Source: Hymenobacter arizonensis
GTDB lineage: Bacteria; Bacteroidota; Bacteroidia; Cytophagales; Hymenobacteraceae
Length of the DNA: 64,000 bases
Assembly (NCBI RefSeq): GCF_900115775.1
Contig: NZ_FOXS01000005.1
Coordinates: 124,001-188,000, forward strand
Reading direction: 5' to 3'
The notes below the pieces were generated by a model. That model was not told the DNA's origin and made no database searches. It saw only the letters and a program-made list of their open reading frames with translations. Positions 52,001 to 59,881 of the stretch are shown one piece after another (positions within the stretch are counted from its first letter, which is position 1; each line of letters starts with the position of its first letter). Both the position numbers and the translations under genes were made by a program.

Positions 52001-52424
52001 CGAGCAGAAGGACCCGCTGTTGGTATACAAGTTTGAGAGCTTCGAGCTATTCAAGCGCATGATTGGCAAGGTGAACGAGGAAACTACTTCCTTCCTGTTC
52101 CACGCCGATGTGCCCGTGCAGCAGAGCATGGTGGGTACCAACGAGGAACCCGACTACTACCTCGAAGACGAGGAGCCCCAGCCCCAACTCACCGTGGAGC
52201 ACGAAAGCAACCTCGACTCCCTGGGCGCGGGCCCGGAGGACTTCGGCCCTGACTACCAGAACCCGCAGGTAGCAGAGAAGCAAGTGCCCGTGCGCAGCCA
52301 GAAAGTGGCCAACCGTAACGACAAAGTGAGCGTGCAGTACATGGACGGCCGCGTGGTACGCGACGTGAAGTACAAGACCGTGGAGCAGGACGTGCTGAGC
52401 AACCGCTGCGTGCTGGTGGACTAG
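49014..52424 (+). CDS. secA: SecA preprotein translocase ATPase
   Basis: The 1136-aa motor protein pushes unfolded precursors through SecYEG with ATP. The Walker A motif is in MATGEGKTLVSTL (about residues 196-208), Walker B/DEAD-like in YAMVDEVDSVLIDDARTPL (about 301-319) and the helicase motif VI region in NMAGRGTDIKLRE. The protein-crosslinking and scaffold domains fill the remainder. It is longer than E. coli SecA (901 aa), as normal for the phylum. The usual C-terminal zinc-binding CxCxSGxxxxxCHG tail is missing; the end (DVLSNRCVLVD) is different. A perfect palindromic terminator follows. Confidence 0.97.
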   Translation: MFEFLGKTVAKIFGSKSERDLKDIVPYVALINAEYAKLAGLTDDQLREQTQNVRARIDERLAGLDGQIAGLHQQIENQPQLDVAQKEVLFEQIDALEKQRNKDLEAVLLEVLPQTFAIVKETARRYKENGQLVVTANDRDREYAATHANCVIQGDQATWSNKWLAAGAEIVWDMVHYDVQLIGGVVLHQGKIAEMATGEGKTLVSTLPSFLNALSKRGVHLVTVNDYLAKRDSEWNAPLFEFHGITVDCIDKHQPNTPERRKAYQADITYGTNNEFGFDYLRDNMARDPEELVQRKHHYAMVDEVDSVLIDDARTPLIISGPVPRGDVHEFYQLKPRIQRLVDEQKKVVQNYLVQARKLIAEGKTGVEEGDKNGEGGLMLFRAHRGLPKSKPLIKFLSEPGIRAVLQATENHYLADNSRQMPKADEPLFFTIDEKNNQIELTEKGIDLITAQGEDPKLFIMPDIGMAVADIEKNATLSAEEKLHQKEKLMSDYNEKSERVHTVNQLLKAYTLFEKDDQYILTDDGKVKIVDEQTGRVMEGRRYSDGLHQAIEAKENVRVEDATQTYATVTLQNYFRMYHKLAGMTGTAETEAGEFWEIYKLDVVVIPTNRVISRKDSDDQVYKTVREKYNAVALEIQKLVEAGRPVLVGTTSVEISELMSRMLKLRGIPHQVLNAKQNQREAEIVAAAGFPGTVTIATNMAGRGTDIKLRETSKESGGLAIIGTERHESRRVDRQLRGRAGRQGDPGTSQFFVSLEDNLMRLFGSDRIAKLMDRMGMEEGEVIQHSMITNSIERAQKKVEENNFGTRKRLLEYDDVMNAQREVVYKRRRNALHGDRMEVDILNMIYDVSEDIAAGHKITGDFEDFKLAIIKVFGYDTYLTAQELNSLQLPQLTQKLYEEALGYFQSKNEHIATNALPLVNDLLNNGSPYENIAVPFTDGKKQVQAIANLKRAQATGGHDILRQMEKVVVLSVIDTAWTQHLRQMDDLKQVVQNAVYEQKDPLLVYKFESFELFKRMIGKVNEETTSFLFHADVPVQQSMVGTNEEPDYYLEDEEPQPQLTVEHESNLDSLGAGPEDFGPDYQNPQVAEKQVPVRSQKVANRNDKVSVQYMDGRVVRDVKYKTVEQDVLSNRCVLVD

Positions 52425-52440
52425 CGTTGTTTTGTGACAA

Positions 52441-52480
52441 AAAAGAAGCGCCCCGACCAATTGGTCGGGGCGCTTCTTTT
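52441..52480. terminator. Perfect 40-nt palindromic terminator between secA and the convergent small gene
   Basis: Arms AAAAGAAGCGCCCCGACCAA and its exact complement meet with no spare loop bases, A-rich on the left and T-rich on the right, so it works on both strands. Confidence 0.92.
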
Positions 52481-52503
52481 TTTATTGTGTGGCCAGCCAA
52501 CCG

Positions 52504-52944
52504 CTAGCGCCGGGGTGGGCGGTACTCGTACGACTGGCTTTCGGCCAGCCACTCGCGGGCGTCTTCTTCGTTGTTGAAGAAATAGGGGTAAAACTCGTGC
52601 TGGGCCTGCTGGCGCAACAGGGTTTCGGTGCCGATGCTATCGATTTCGTCGCGGTGGCTTTCGCTGGCCACACAGGCCAGAAACACGGGCGAGCCGAGGA
52701 CCATTACCACCTGCTCGGCCAGTAGCTCTTTTAGCCAGTCGAGGAGGGCAGAGGAAAATTCGTGCTGGGAGCGCATGTCGAGCAGCCAGAAACGGCAGCG
52801 GCTGTTTTGCAGGGCCGCGCTGAGCAGCTCTTGCTGCGGTGGGTGCAGGGTATGGTCGGGCACGTTGGTCAGCCAACGGCCCACCAGCAGGTTGGGGGCC
52901 ACTTCGTAATCGAGGGAAAAAACTTCGGAGAAAACCGTGGGCAT
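52504..52944 (-). CDS. Unknown family (about 150 aa), paralogue 1
   Basis: I do not recognise this 146-aa cytoplasmic protein. Its sequence aligns to the gene at 59293: FSLDYEVAPNLLVGRWL against FSLEYRPDLGILIGRWL, and CRFWLLDMRS against CRFWLLDLRR. Alternating strands and helices are visible, with a short strand ending in an LLD motif. The fold could be like the SpoIIAA/STAS group, but I cannot prove it. The alignment with the paralogue decides the ATG at 52944; a longer start would add an unmatched stretch. Function unknown. Confidence 0.75.
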   Translation of the reverse strand: MPTVFSEVFSLDYEVAPNLLVGRWLTNVPDHTLHPPQQELLSAALQNSRCRFWLLDMRSQHEFSSALLDWLKELLAEQVVMVLGSPVFLACVASESHRDEIDSIGTETLLRQQAQHEFYPYFFNNEEDAREWLAESQSYEYRPPRR

Positions 52945-53056
52945 AAAGGTGGGGGCTGAGGCGGCTAAAGGTACGCCCGCTATATCGGCAATCAGCTTTC
53001 GCAGTAGAAGGGCAGCCCGAACCAGGGCATTACTCCGTGCATGCTGCATTCCCCGC

Positions 53057-53064
53057 TACCTTTG
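53057..53064 (+). promoter_or_regulatory. Candidate -7 element of deoC, almost at the start codon
   Basis: TACCTTTG is an exact TAnnTTTG match and ends 4 nt before the ATG at 53069. If real, the transcript starts at or next to the start codon. Confidence 0.4.
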
Positions 53065-53068
53065 CCCT

Positions 53069-53737
53069 ATGACCCTTGCCGCCCGAATAGACCACACCCA
53101 ACTGCGCCCCGACTGTACCGAGGTACAAATCACCCAGCTTTGCGAGGAGGCCCTGGCCCACGGCTTTGCCAGCGTGTGCGTGCCCCCGTGCTACGTGGCC
53201 CTGGCGGCTGAGAAGCTAGCCGAAACCACCACCGGTATTTGCGCAGTAATTGGGTTTCCACTAGGGTACTCTTCTTCCAGCGTCAAGTTCAAAGAAGCCG
53301 AAGTGGCCCTTTACAACGGTGCCACCGAACTGGACATGGTCATCAATATCTCGGCTCTGAAATCGGGAAAAACGGAAGCTATTCAAGCCGAAATTCTGGA
53401 CTTGGCTGACCTATGCCACGTGCACCAGGCGCTGCTCAAGGTCATCATTGAAACGGCGCTGCTTACGGAAGAGGAAATTGAGCTGGCCTGCCAGCTGTGC
53501 GTGGGCGGGGAAGCTGACTTTGTAAAGACGTCTACAGGCTTTGCCAGCCGCGGCGCCTCGGTCGAAGATGTGACGCTGATGCGCCGGGTGCTGCCCGACA
53601 CCGTACGTATAAAGGCAGCCGGTGGCATCCGCACCCGCGAAGCTGCTCTGGCCCTGGTGGCCGCCGGTGCCGACCGCATCGGTTCTTCCAACAGTGTGGC
53701 CCTGATTAATGAAACCGATGAAACGACTGCTGCCTAA
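53069..53737 (+). CDS. deoC: Deoxyribose-phosphate aldolase
   Basis: The enzyme splits 2-deoxyribose-5-phosphate to glyceraldehyde-3-phosphate and acetaldehyde in nucleoside breakdown. It is a cytoplasmic class I aldolase (Schiff base) of 222 aa. Lys153 in DFVKTSTGF is the Schiff-base residue, Lys182 in RIKAAGGIRT and Asp89 in ELDMVINI complete the site. An ATG at 53069 fits the family start (LAARIDHTQL). Its last 29 nt overlap the lipoprotein gene that follows. Confidence 0.96.
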   Translation: MTLAARIDHTQLRPDCTEVQITQLCEEALAHGFASVCVPPCYVALAAEKLAETTTGICAVIGFPLGYSSSSVKFKEAEVALYNGATELDMVINISALKSGKTEAIQAEILDLADLCHVHQALLKVIIETALLTEEEIELACQLCVGGEADFVKTSTGFASRGASVEDVTLMRRVLPDTVRIKAAGGIRTREAALALVAAGADRIGSSNSVALINETDETTAA

Positions 53738-54290
53738 GATGCTATTGGCCCCCACGCTGCTGGCCCTGGCCGCCTGCGCCAGCACTGCCACGCAAACCCC
53801 GCGCGCCAGCACGCCGGCTGATACGACAAAAAAGCCCGCGGCTACCACTGCGGCCACGTCTTCGCCCACCATGCCGGCCGAGGACGTGACCAAGTACCGC
53901 CCCGTATTCGCTGCTCCCAAGGCAGCGCCAGTGTCTGCTGTTGCGCCCATCAAAACTGCGGTGGCGCCCACCAACCACGTGAATGCGCAGGTGGAGCAGC
54001 GCCTGCGCGACCAGGCCTACACCAACCAGAACGTGAAGTACACCCAGGGCTACCGCATTCTGGTGTACCTCGGGCTGGAGCGCGACCAGGTAATGGCCAT
54101 TCGCCGCAACATCATCGGCCGCTACCCCGATGAGACCGATTACATCACGTTTAAGTCGCCGGTTTACCGGTTGTACATCGGCGACTACGTCACCAAACTG
54201 GACGCAGCCCGCGGCATGGCCCGGCTCCGGGGCCTCACCCCCAAGCTGGAGCTGGAGGCCACGCAAGTGTTGTTAAATAAGAACCCATAA
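53709..54290 (+). CDS. Lipoprotein with SPOR-like C-terminal domain
   Basis: The 193-aa exported protein has a lipobox (LLALAACAS, about residues 18-26). A long Pro/Ala/Thr-rich linker (about 27-90) is followed by a SPOR-like domain (about 105-185), with YRILVYLGLERDQVMAIRRN and YRLYIGDYVTKLDAARG. SPOR domains bind bare glycan strands at division sites. Two starts are possible (53709 and 53718); I list the longer. It overlaps deoC by 29 nt, probably a chance of packing rather than a shared pathway. A palindromic element follows at once. Confidence 0.8.
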   Translation: MKPMKRLLPKMLLAPTLLALAACASTATQTPRASTPADTTKKPAATTAATSSPTMPAEDVTKYRPVFAAPKAAPVSAVAPIKTAVAPTNHVNAQVEQRLRDQAYTNQNVKYTQGYRILVYLGLERDQVMAIRRNIIGRYPDETDYITFKSPVYRLYIGDYVTKLDAARGMARLRGLTPKLELEATQVLLNKNP

Positions 54291-54295
54291 CCACA

Positions 54296-54476
54296 AAAAA
54301 CTCCCCTCCTCAGTTGAGGAGGGGACGCTGACGCGAAGCGGCAGCTGGGGTGGTTGCACTCGTTGAACGATGGGCGAACGACTGCGTGAGGCTCGTTCAG
54401 CCATCGGTCAACGAGTGCAACCACCCCCGTCCGAGCCCTTGGCTCGAACATCCCCTCCTTAATAAGGAGGGGAGTT
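54296..54476. repeat. About 180-bp palindromic intergenic element, family C, copy 2
   Basis: The same build as the copy at 30441-30624: outer ends AACTCCCCTCCT/AGGAGGGGAGTT, inner inverted repeat (54347-54373 with 54401-54427; one mismatch in 27) beginning GGGGTGGTTGCACTCGTTGA. The loop differs in sequence from copy 1, yet its arms still pair. It sits between the lipoprotein gene and the M20 peptidase gene, only a few nt from each. Confidence 0.88.
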
Positions 54477-54496
54477 TATCGTTTAACGACTACTCC

Positions 54497-55684
54497 ATGC
54501 TCGCCCTCATTCCCCAAATTCAGCGCCTCGCGGCCCAATACGCCGCCGACACGGTGGCCGTACGCCGCCACCTGCACGCCCACCCGGAGCTGTCGTTCGA
54601 GGAAACCAACACCGCCGCCTTCGTCACCGAGGAGCTGAAGAAGCTGGGCCTGCAGCCCCAGGCCATTGCCAACACGGGCGTGGTGGCCCTGATTGAAGGC
54701 CAGCCCGGCGGCCCCACTATCGCCCTGCGAGCTGACATGGACGCCCTGCCCATTCTGGAGGCGAATGACGTGCCGTACAAATCGACCAACCCCGGCGTGA
54801 TGCACGCCTGCGGCCACGACGTGCACACGGCCTCGCTGCTGGGGGCGGCTCGCATTCTCAACGAGCTAAAAGGCGAATTCAAGGGCAGCATCAAGCTGAT
54901 GTTCCAGCCAGGGGAGGAGCGGCTGCCCGGTGGTGCGTCGCTGATGATTAAAGAGGGCATCCTGGAAAATCCGGCTGTGTCCAATGTGCTCGGGCAGCAC
55001 GTGTTTCCGCACCTGCCCGCGGGCAAAATTGGGGTGCGCGCCGGCCGCTACATGGCCAGCACCGACGAGCTCTACCTGACCGTGCGCGGCAAAGGCGGCC
55101 ACGGCGCCATGCCCGAAATGAACCTCGACCCCGTGCTGGTGGCGGCCCACATCATCGTGGCTGCGCAGCAGATTGTGAGCCGTCGCTCCAGCCCCAAAAT
55201 TCCGTCGGTGCTGAGCTTCGGCAAGGTCATCGCCAACGGCGCCACCAACGTTATTCCCAACGAAGTCTACATCGAAGGAACGTTCCGAACCCTGAACGAA
55301 GAATGGCGCGACGAAGCTCACCAGCACCTGCGCCGCCTTTGCGAGGGCCTGGCTGATAGCATGGGCGCGGTGTGCGAGCTGGAAATCCGCCGTGGCTACC
55401 CGTACCTCGAAAACGAGCCGCAGCTCACCGCCCGCGTCAAGGCGGCTGCACAGGAATACCTCGGCCCGGAAAACGTGGTGGAGCTGGACCAGTGGATGGC
55501 CGCCGAAGACTTCGCCTATTTCTCGCAGGCGGCGCCGGCGTGCTTTTACCGCCTGGGCACGCGCCACGAAGACGGCCGGTTTGCCTCCTCCGTGCACACG
55601 CCTACTTTCGACATCGACGAGCAGGCCTTGGCTACCGGCCCTGGTCTGATGGCCTGGCTGGCCATCAAAGAATTGCAGGGCTAG
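54497..55684 (+). CDS. M20-family metallopeptidase (amidohydrolase, N-acyl amino acid type)
   Basis: The 395-aa cytoplasmic metal-dependent amidohydrolase probably removes acyl groups from amino acids or small peptides. Metal-site residues: Cys105, His107, His110 (MHACGHDVH), Glu140/Glu141 (FQPGEERLPGG) and the later GQHVFPHLPAG. The dimerisation domain is in the middle (about 185-300). The ATG at 54497 is used; the frame is open upstream, but that part lies in the repeat and shares its odd translation with the other copy, so it is not protein. Confidence 0.92.
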   Translation: MLALIPQIQRLAAQYAADTVAVRRHLHAHPELSFEETNTAAFVTEELKKLGLQPQAIANTGVVALIEGQPGGPTIALRADMDALPILEANDVPYKSTNPGVMHACGHDVHTASLLGAARILNELKGEFKGSIKLMFQPGEERLPGGASLMIKEGILENPAVSNVLGQHVFPHLPAGKIGVRAGRYMASTDELYLTVRGKGGHGAMPEMNLDPVLVAAHIIVAAQQIVSRRSSPKIPSVLSFGKVIANGATNVIPNEVYIEGTFRTLNEEWRDEAHQHLRRLCEGLADSMGAVCELEIRRGYPYLENEPQLTARVKAAAQEYLGPENVVELDQWMAAEDFAYFSQAAPACFYRLGTRHEDGRFASSVHTPTFDIDEQALATGPGLMAWLAIKELQG

Positions 55685-55701
55685 CGTTCCGTTACATTTG
55701 G

Positions 55702-55709
55702 TAGCTTTG
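55702..55709 (+). promoter_or_regulatory. Candidate -7 element of the outer-membrane-like gene
   Basis: TAGCTTTG is an exact TAnnTTTG match, 19 nt before the ATG at 55729. Confidence 0.45.
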
Positions 55710-55728
55710 GTTTTCTAATATCGACTCA

Positions 55729-56565
55729 ATGCCGTCTATTTTTCGTTTGCTGCTGGCTGGTGCTGGTGTGTTGTTTGCCACTGCGGGCTCGGCTCAACGG
55801 CGTATCGTCATGGACCCATTGCTCGTGCCCGAAGCGCAGGCAGAGGTTGCCTTAGCCGGCAACGATTACCTGCTGGCTGGGGTGAACTTCACGTTCTTAA
55901 CTCAAAGCCTTGGCAGCACCTACATTGGGGGGCAGCTGCGCTTAGGCTACGAACATTTCTGGAATGAGCGATGGAGCGGTGGGGCAACCCTGCGGGTTCT
56001 TCAGGGGGAAGATTTTGCCGGCTACGGTGACATCATCCGCCTGCCTGGTAACGTGACACCAGGCTTGTTGCTGCGTCATACCGGCAAAATAGGTTCGTTC
56101 ACCTTTGGCCAGCGTCTGGGCGCAGAATACGCCATAACGTTCAATAACCCCGTCAATGGCCCCGACAGCCCTAATCGGAGCCGTGCTCTGGCTAGGCTGC
56201 GCTTTGACGTAGAGCGCCAGTTTTCGCTAAACGAAAAAGTTGCGCTTCGCCCGCGGGTCGCTTACGAGGCGGTTGCATTTCTGCGGCTGCAGCGCCCGGA
56301 AAACTCTCTTCAGGAACGGGTAGTGGATTTTGGAAGCCTTCGAGGCGAACTAGGCCTGCGCCTATCGCCCCGCTTCGACCTGACGCCGTGGGTAGCTTAT
56401 CAAACTTCCTACATCAACACCTTGGCACAGTTTGACGCCAACGGCAAACAGACGGGCGGGGGCAAGCTCAACCTGATAGCACCCGTTATTGGTCTCGATG
56501 TCCGTTTCACGTTTCTGCGAGGCGGCGATTCTGCCGAGCGTAAGCAACTGCCTACCCAACACTAA
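55729..56565 (+). CDS. Probable outer-membrane beta-barrel protein, unknown
   Basis: I do not recognise this 278-aa protein. A signal peptide (about residues 1-20, ending GSAQ) is followed by amphipathic strands with turns, many Arg/Glu on one face and aromatic girdles (YIGGQLRLGYEHFW, PWVAYQTSYINTL). The pattern is that of an 8-12-strand outer-membrane barrel. It has its own promoter candidate. No partner is obvious. Confidence 0.7.
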   Translation: MPSIFRLLLAGAGVLFATAGSAQRRIVMDPLLVPEAQAEVALAGNDYLLAGVNFTFLTQSLGSTYIGGQLRLGYEHFWNERWSGGATLRVLQGEDFAGYGDIIRLPGNVTPGLLLRHTGKIGSFTFGQRLGAEYAITFNNPVNGPDSPNRSRALARLRFDVERQFSLNEKVALRPRVAYEAVAFLRLQRPENSLQERVVDFGSLRGELGLRLSPRFDLTPWVAYQTSYINTLAQFDANGKQTGGGKLNLIAPVIGLDVRFTFLRGGDSAERKQLPTQH

Positions 56566-56798
56566 TAGTATAATTGCGACAAATTGACGGTAGCCGGTCT
56601 GCTAAGCAAACTGCTCTCATGTCCTGGAAATGACATTTTGATAGCAGGTGCTGTCATCTCTGCATTTATATGCTAGCTGAATAAAGACAAATTGTCGTTA
56701 TTTGATATTGCAGCGGGATTGGTACAGAATTTAAGGAAGGAGAAGTGTGCCGCAGTGCGGTACAGCTTCACCAACAACCTTAAATCTTTATCATCACC

Positions 56799-57320
56799 AT
56801 GGCAACTTTGCTGTATAACACCCGCCCTTCCCTGCGTCCCAGCCGCGCTTTGAGCATGATGCTTGCCGACATGCTCCGCGACCCCAAGGCGGCTCCCGCA
56901 CAACCTACTCCCGCTTTCGCCCCCGCTACCGACGTTCTCGAAACGACCGAAGGCTTTGAGCTGCACCTGGCGCTGCCCGGTGTGAAGAAGGAAGCAGTTA
57001 ACATTGAATTCCTCGACGGCCAGCTGGTGATTTCCGGCGACCGTCATAACCCAGCTGCTGCTGCCAAAGAAGCCGCTGCCACCGCTACCGAAGACAACGC
57101 CAACGACGAGAACAAGCCAGCCGTGGTAGCCCCCGAGGCTCCCGCTGCGCCCAAGTTCCGCCGCGTCGAAACCAACTACGGCAGCTTCACCCGCAGCTTC
57201 CGGCTGCCCGAGACGGTGAACGTGAAGGCCATCAGCGCCGAGCTGACCGACGGCATCCTGCGCCTCGTGCTGCCCTTCGACACCGAGAAGGTGACCAAGC
57301 AACACATCGAAATTCGCTAA
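56799..57320 (+). CDS. Hsp20/alpha-crystallin small heat-shock protein with an insert
   Basis: The 173-aa ATP-independent holdase binds unfolding proteins. The N-terminal half of the alpha-crystallin domain (about residues 46-82, FELHLALPGVKKEAVNIEFL) and the C-terminal half (about 125-173, NYGSFTRSFRLPETVN, DGILRLVLPF) are clear. Between them, where most family members have a loop of a few residues, lies an Ala/Glu/Asn/Pro-rich insert of about 35 residues (about 84-120). The C-terminal IxI-like end is HIEIR. A short palindrome GACAA-A-TTGTC (56686-56696) upstream could be an operator. Confidence 0.9.
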   Translation: MATLLYNTRPSLRPSRALSMMLADMLRDPKAAPAQPTPAFAPATDVLETTEGFELHLALPGVKKEAVNIEFLDGQLVISGDRHNPAAAAKEAAATATEDNANDENKPAVVAPEAPAAPKFRRVETNYGSFTRSFRLPETVNVKAISAELTDGILRLVLPFDTEKVTKQHIEIR

Positions 57321-57339
57321 TTTTCTGAGTGGTTTAGCA

Positions 57340-57369
57340 AAAAAAGGCACCTCTCGGGGTGCCTTTTTT
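57340..57369 (+). terminator. Terminator after the Hsp20 gene
   Basis: The stem AAAAAAGGCACC/GGTGCCTTTTTT (57340-57351 with 57358-57369) has a 6-nt loop and built-in T tract. Confidence 0.88.
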
Positions 57370-57555
57370 GCCGCCAGCTTTGTTACCATACCAAGCACCC
57401 CAACTGGCATTTTCTGCTAAAAGCAACCCAGAGGCACGAAATTGAATCCTTCCAGCGTTGCCCAAAATATTACTTGCTATCGACCGGTCGTTTTTTAAAC
57501 CCGACTTGTTAAATTTAGGTACTTCAAATAACCAAACCACCTTTTTCCCTTACCC

Positions 57556-59070
57556 ATGCAAGCAAAACAAATGATGCTCGGCCTGTTCGGTTCTGCCATC
57601 CTTGGTGGAGGCGTGGCCGTGGGGGGGTATAAGCTGTTGGAGCCGGCCCCTGTGGCCCCCCAGGCTGTAGCCGCCGACCCCCAGGTTCGTTATACTTCTG
57701 AGATGCGCCGCAGCACCTACGCCGTGCCCGAAGGCATGAACTTTGTAGCTGCCGCTGCGGCCGTGACCCCGGCCGTAGTGCACGTAATGACAGAATACGC
57801 TGCTCCCGCCGTTGACCAGCGCCGGATGCAGATGGACCCCTTCCTGCGTCAGTTCTTTGGCGACCAATTGGAGCAGTTTCACGGACAGTCGCCGCAACGC
57901 GAGGGGCGGGGCGGTGGCCAGGGCTCCGGCTCGGGCGTAATTATCGCTGCTAATGGCTACATCGTTACCAACAACCACGTCATCGACAAAGCCTCCAAGA
58001 TTGAGGTGGTACTCGACGACAAGCGCAAGTTCGAAGCCGAGCTGGTGGGCGCTGACCCCAACACCGACCTAGCTGTGCTGAAAGTGAAGGCCGACAACCT
58101 GCCCTTCGTGAAGTACGGCAACTCCGATGACGTGAAAGTAGGGGAGTGGGTACTGGCCGTAGGCAACCCCTTCAACCTGAACTCGACCGTGACGGCGGGC
58201 ATTATTTCGGCCAAAGGCCGGAACATTGACATCCTGCGCCGCAAGGACAACATGGGCATCGAGTCGTTCATTCAGACCGATGCCGTGGTAAACCCCGGCA
58301 ACTCGGGCGGTGCCCTCGTGAACCTCAACGGCGACCTGATTGGCATCAACTCGGCCATCGCCTCGCACACCGGCTCGTTTGAAGGCTACGCTTTCGCTAT
58401 CCCCAGCTCGCTGGCTAGCAAAGTGGTCGATGACCTGCTGAAGTACAAAGTGGTGCAGCGTGCCCTGCTTGGCGTACAGATTCAGGAAGTAGATGCAAAG
58501 CTGGCCTCGGAGAAGAAGCTGAACACCCTGAACGGCGTGTATGTGCAGGGCCTGAGTGAGAGCAGCGCGGCTGCTGTGGCTGGCCTGAAAACCGGCGACG
58601 TGATTACCAAAATCAATGGCGTGAACGTGAATACGTCATCGCAGCTGCAGGAGCAGGTAGCCCGTTTCCGTCCTGGCGACAAAATCAAGGTGACTTACCT
58701 GCGCGGCAACACGCCGAGCGAGGTGACCGCCGTGCTGCGCAACGCCACCGGTACCACCAGCGTGGTGCGCGAAGAGCCAGCTTCGGCCGCCATCAAGTAT
58801 GAAGGCGCTACCCTAAGCCCAGTGCCGGCCCGCGAGCAGGCCAAGCTAGGCCTGGAAGGCGGCGCTAAAATCAGCGGCATCAAGGGCAGCAACTTCCGCG
58901 AGACGGGCATGGCCGACGGCTTCATTATTACCCGCATCGACAAAAACGAAGTGACCAAGCCGGCCGACGTAAAGCGCTATCTCGACCAAGCCCGTGAGAA
59001 ATCCGGCGCCTTGGTGGAAGGCCTATACCCCGACGGTCGCAAGGCGTACTACCCCATCGGTCAGGAGTAA
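57556..59070 (+). CDS. Deg/HtrA-family serine protease with two PDZ domains
   Basis: The 504-aa periplasmic protease-chaperone degrades or refolds damaged envelope proteins. A signal-anchor (about residues 5-25) is followed by the trypsin-like domain with the full triad: His141 (VTNNHVID), Asp171 (NTDLAVLKV), Ser250 (NPGNSGGALV). PDZ1 (about 300-390, LLGVQIQEVDA to KVTYLRGN) and PDZ2 (about 425-500) follow. The pattern fits DegP/DegQ. It lies 235 nt after the Hsp20 gene, another stress gene, but each has its own terminator. Confidence 0.95.
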   Translation: MQAKQMMLGLFGSAILGGGVAVGGYKLLEPAPVAPQAVAADPQVRYTSEMRRSTYAVPEGMNFVAAAAAVTPAVVHVMTEYAAPAVDQRRMQMDPFLRQFFGDQLEQFHGQSPQREGRGGGQGSGSGVIIAANGYIVTNNHVIDKASKIEVVLDDKRKFEAELVGADPNTDLAVLKVKADNLPFVKYGNSDDVKVGEWVLAVGNPFNLNSTVTAGIISAKGRNIDILRRKDNMGIESFIQTDAVVNPGNSGGALVNLNGDLIGINSAIASHTGSFEGYAFAIPSSLASKVVDDLLKYKVVQRALLGVQIQEVDAKLASEKKLNTLNGVYVQGLSESSAAAVAGLKTGDVITKINGVNVNTSSQLQEQVARFRPGDKIKVTYLRGNTPSEVTAVLRNATGTTSVVREEPASAAIKYEGATLSPVPAREQAKLGLEGGAKISGIKGSNFRETGMADGFIITRIDKNEVTKPADVKRYLDQAREKSGALVEGLYPDGRKAYYPIGQE

Positions 59071-59089
59071 GCGAATCTGCTGACTGCTG

Positions 59090-59132
59090 AAAAAAGAAGC
59101 CCCTGCCAGTTATTGGCGGGGGCTTCTTTTTT
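59090..59132 (+). terminator. Terminator after the HtrA-family gene
   Basis: A 19-bp stem (AAAAAAGAAGCCCCTGCCA with its complement, one wobble pair) and short loop, T-rich on the right side. Confidence 0.9.
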
Positions 59133-59292
59133 GGCCCTTGGCAACTGGCAATCCGGGTTGGCTAAGCTGGCGCGCTAGCCGCTTTTTGGCCTGTTTTCTA
59201 GGCAAATAGTGCCCCCATAGCGCTGCTATGCCTTAACTCTCTTTTAAAGCTACCGTATAGCTTGGTATTATCATAGACTCATCCCCCCATCT

Positions 59293-59748
59293 GTGTCGAC
59301 ATTCTCAACCGACGCCTTTTCGTTAGAATATCGTCCCGACCTTGGGATTCTTATCGGCCGTTGGCTGCAAGCCCTGCCGCCGCCCGCGCTGCAGGGCACT
59401 TACCAGGCCATGCTGTCGGCGGCCCGCAAGAACGACAACTGCCGCTTCTGGCTGCTGGACTTGCGCCGACGCCCCCTGGCCGGGCCCGACCTGAACGAGT
59501 GGTTCCGGGACCAGTTTTCGCCGCAGGTGGCAGCTGCATTGGAAGGCCCGCTTTTCACCGCTTACCTAGCCGGCCCGCACCAGCGCCTGGCCGCCGAAAG
59601 CGCCGAAATGGAGCTGCACCTCCGCCACGCCGCCACCCTGGATTCTTATCCGCTGTTCTACGACGACGAAGCCGAGGCCATGAGCTGGCTGAAAGACCAG
59701 CAAGAACGGGCCGGCATAAAAGTGCGCGATAGCGCAACAACGCGCTAG
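59293..59748 (+). CDS. Unknown family (about 150 aa), paralogue 2
   Basis: The 151-aa protein has the same family pattern as the gene at 52504-52944 on the other strand: FSLEYRPDLGILIGRWLQ, CRFWLLDLRRRP, and a shared C-terminal block (SYPLFYDDEAEAMSWL against FYPYFFNNEEDAREWL). The GTG at 59293 gives the start that matches the paralogue. It is soluble and has no clear catalytic residues. Two copies within 7 kb suggest a family that expands in this lineage. Function unknown. Confidence 0.75.
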   Translation: MSTFSTDAFSLEYRPDLGILIGRWLQALPPPALQGTYQAMLSAARKNDNCRFWLLDLRRRPLAGPDLNEWFRDQFSPQVAAALEGPLFTAYLAGPHQRLAAESAEMELHLRHAATLDSYPLFYDDEAEAMSWLKDQQERAGIKVRDSATTR

Positions 59749-59836
59749 CTGGCCCAGGGCAAAACCCAAATTGCCAACGACATAGTGGGGACACTACCGG
59801 CCCGCACCCCGCTTCGGGGGTGGCCGAGGGTTTCCG

Positions 59837-59844
59837 TAGCTTTG
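59837..59844 (+). promoter_or_regulatory. Candidate -7 element of the aldehyde dehydrogenase gene
   Basis: TAGCTTTG is an exact TAnnTTTG match, 37 nt before the ATG. Confidence 0.45.
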
Positions 59845-59881
59845 CGCAAGCAATATCCCACCGCATTCCCCCTCCCTTCCC

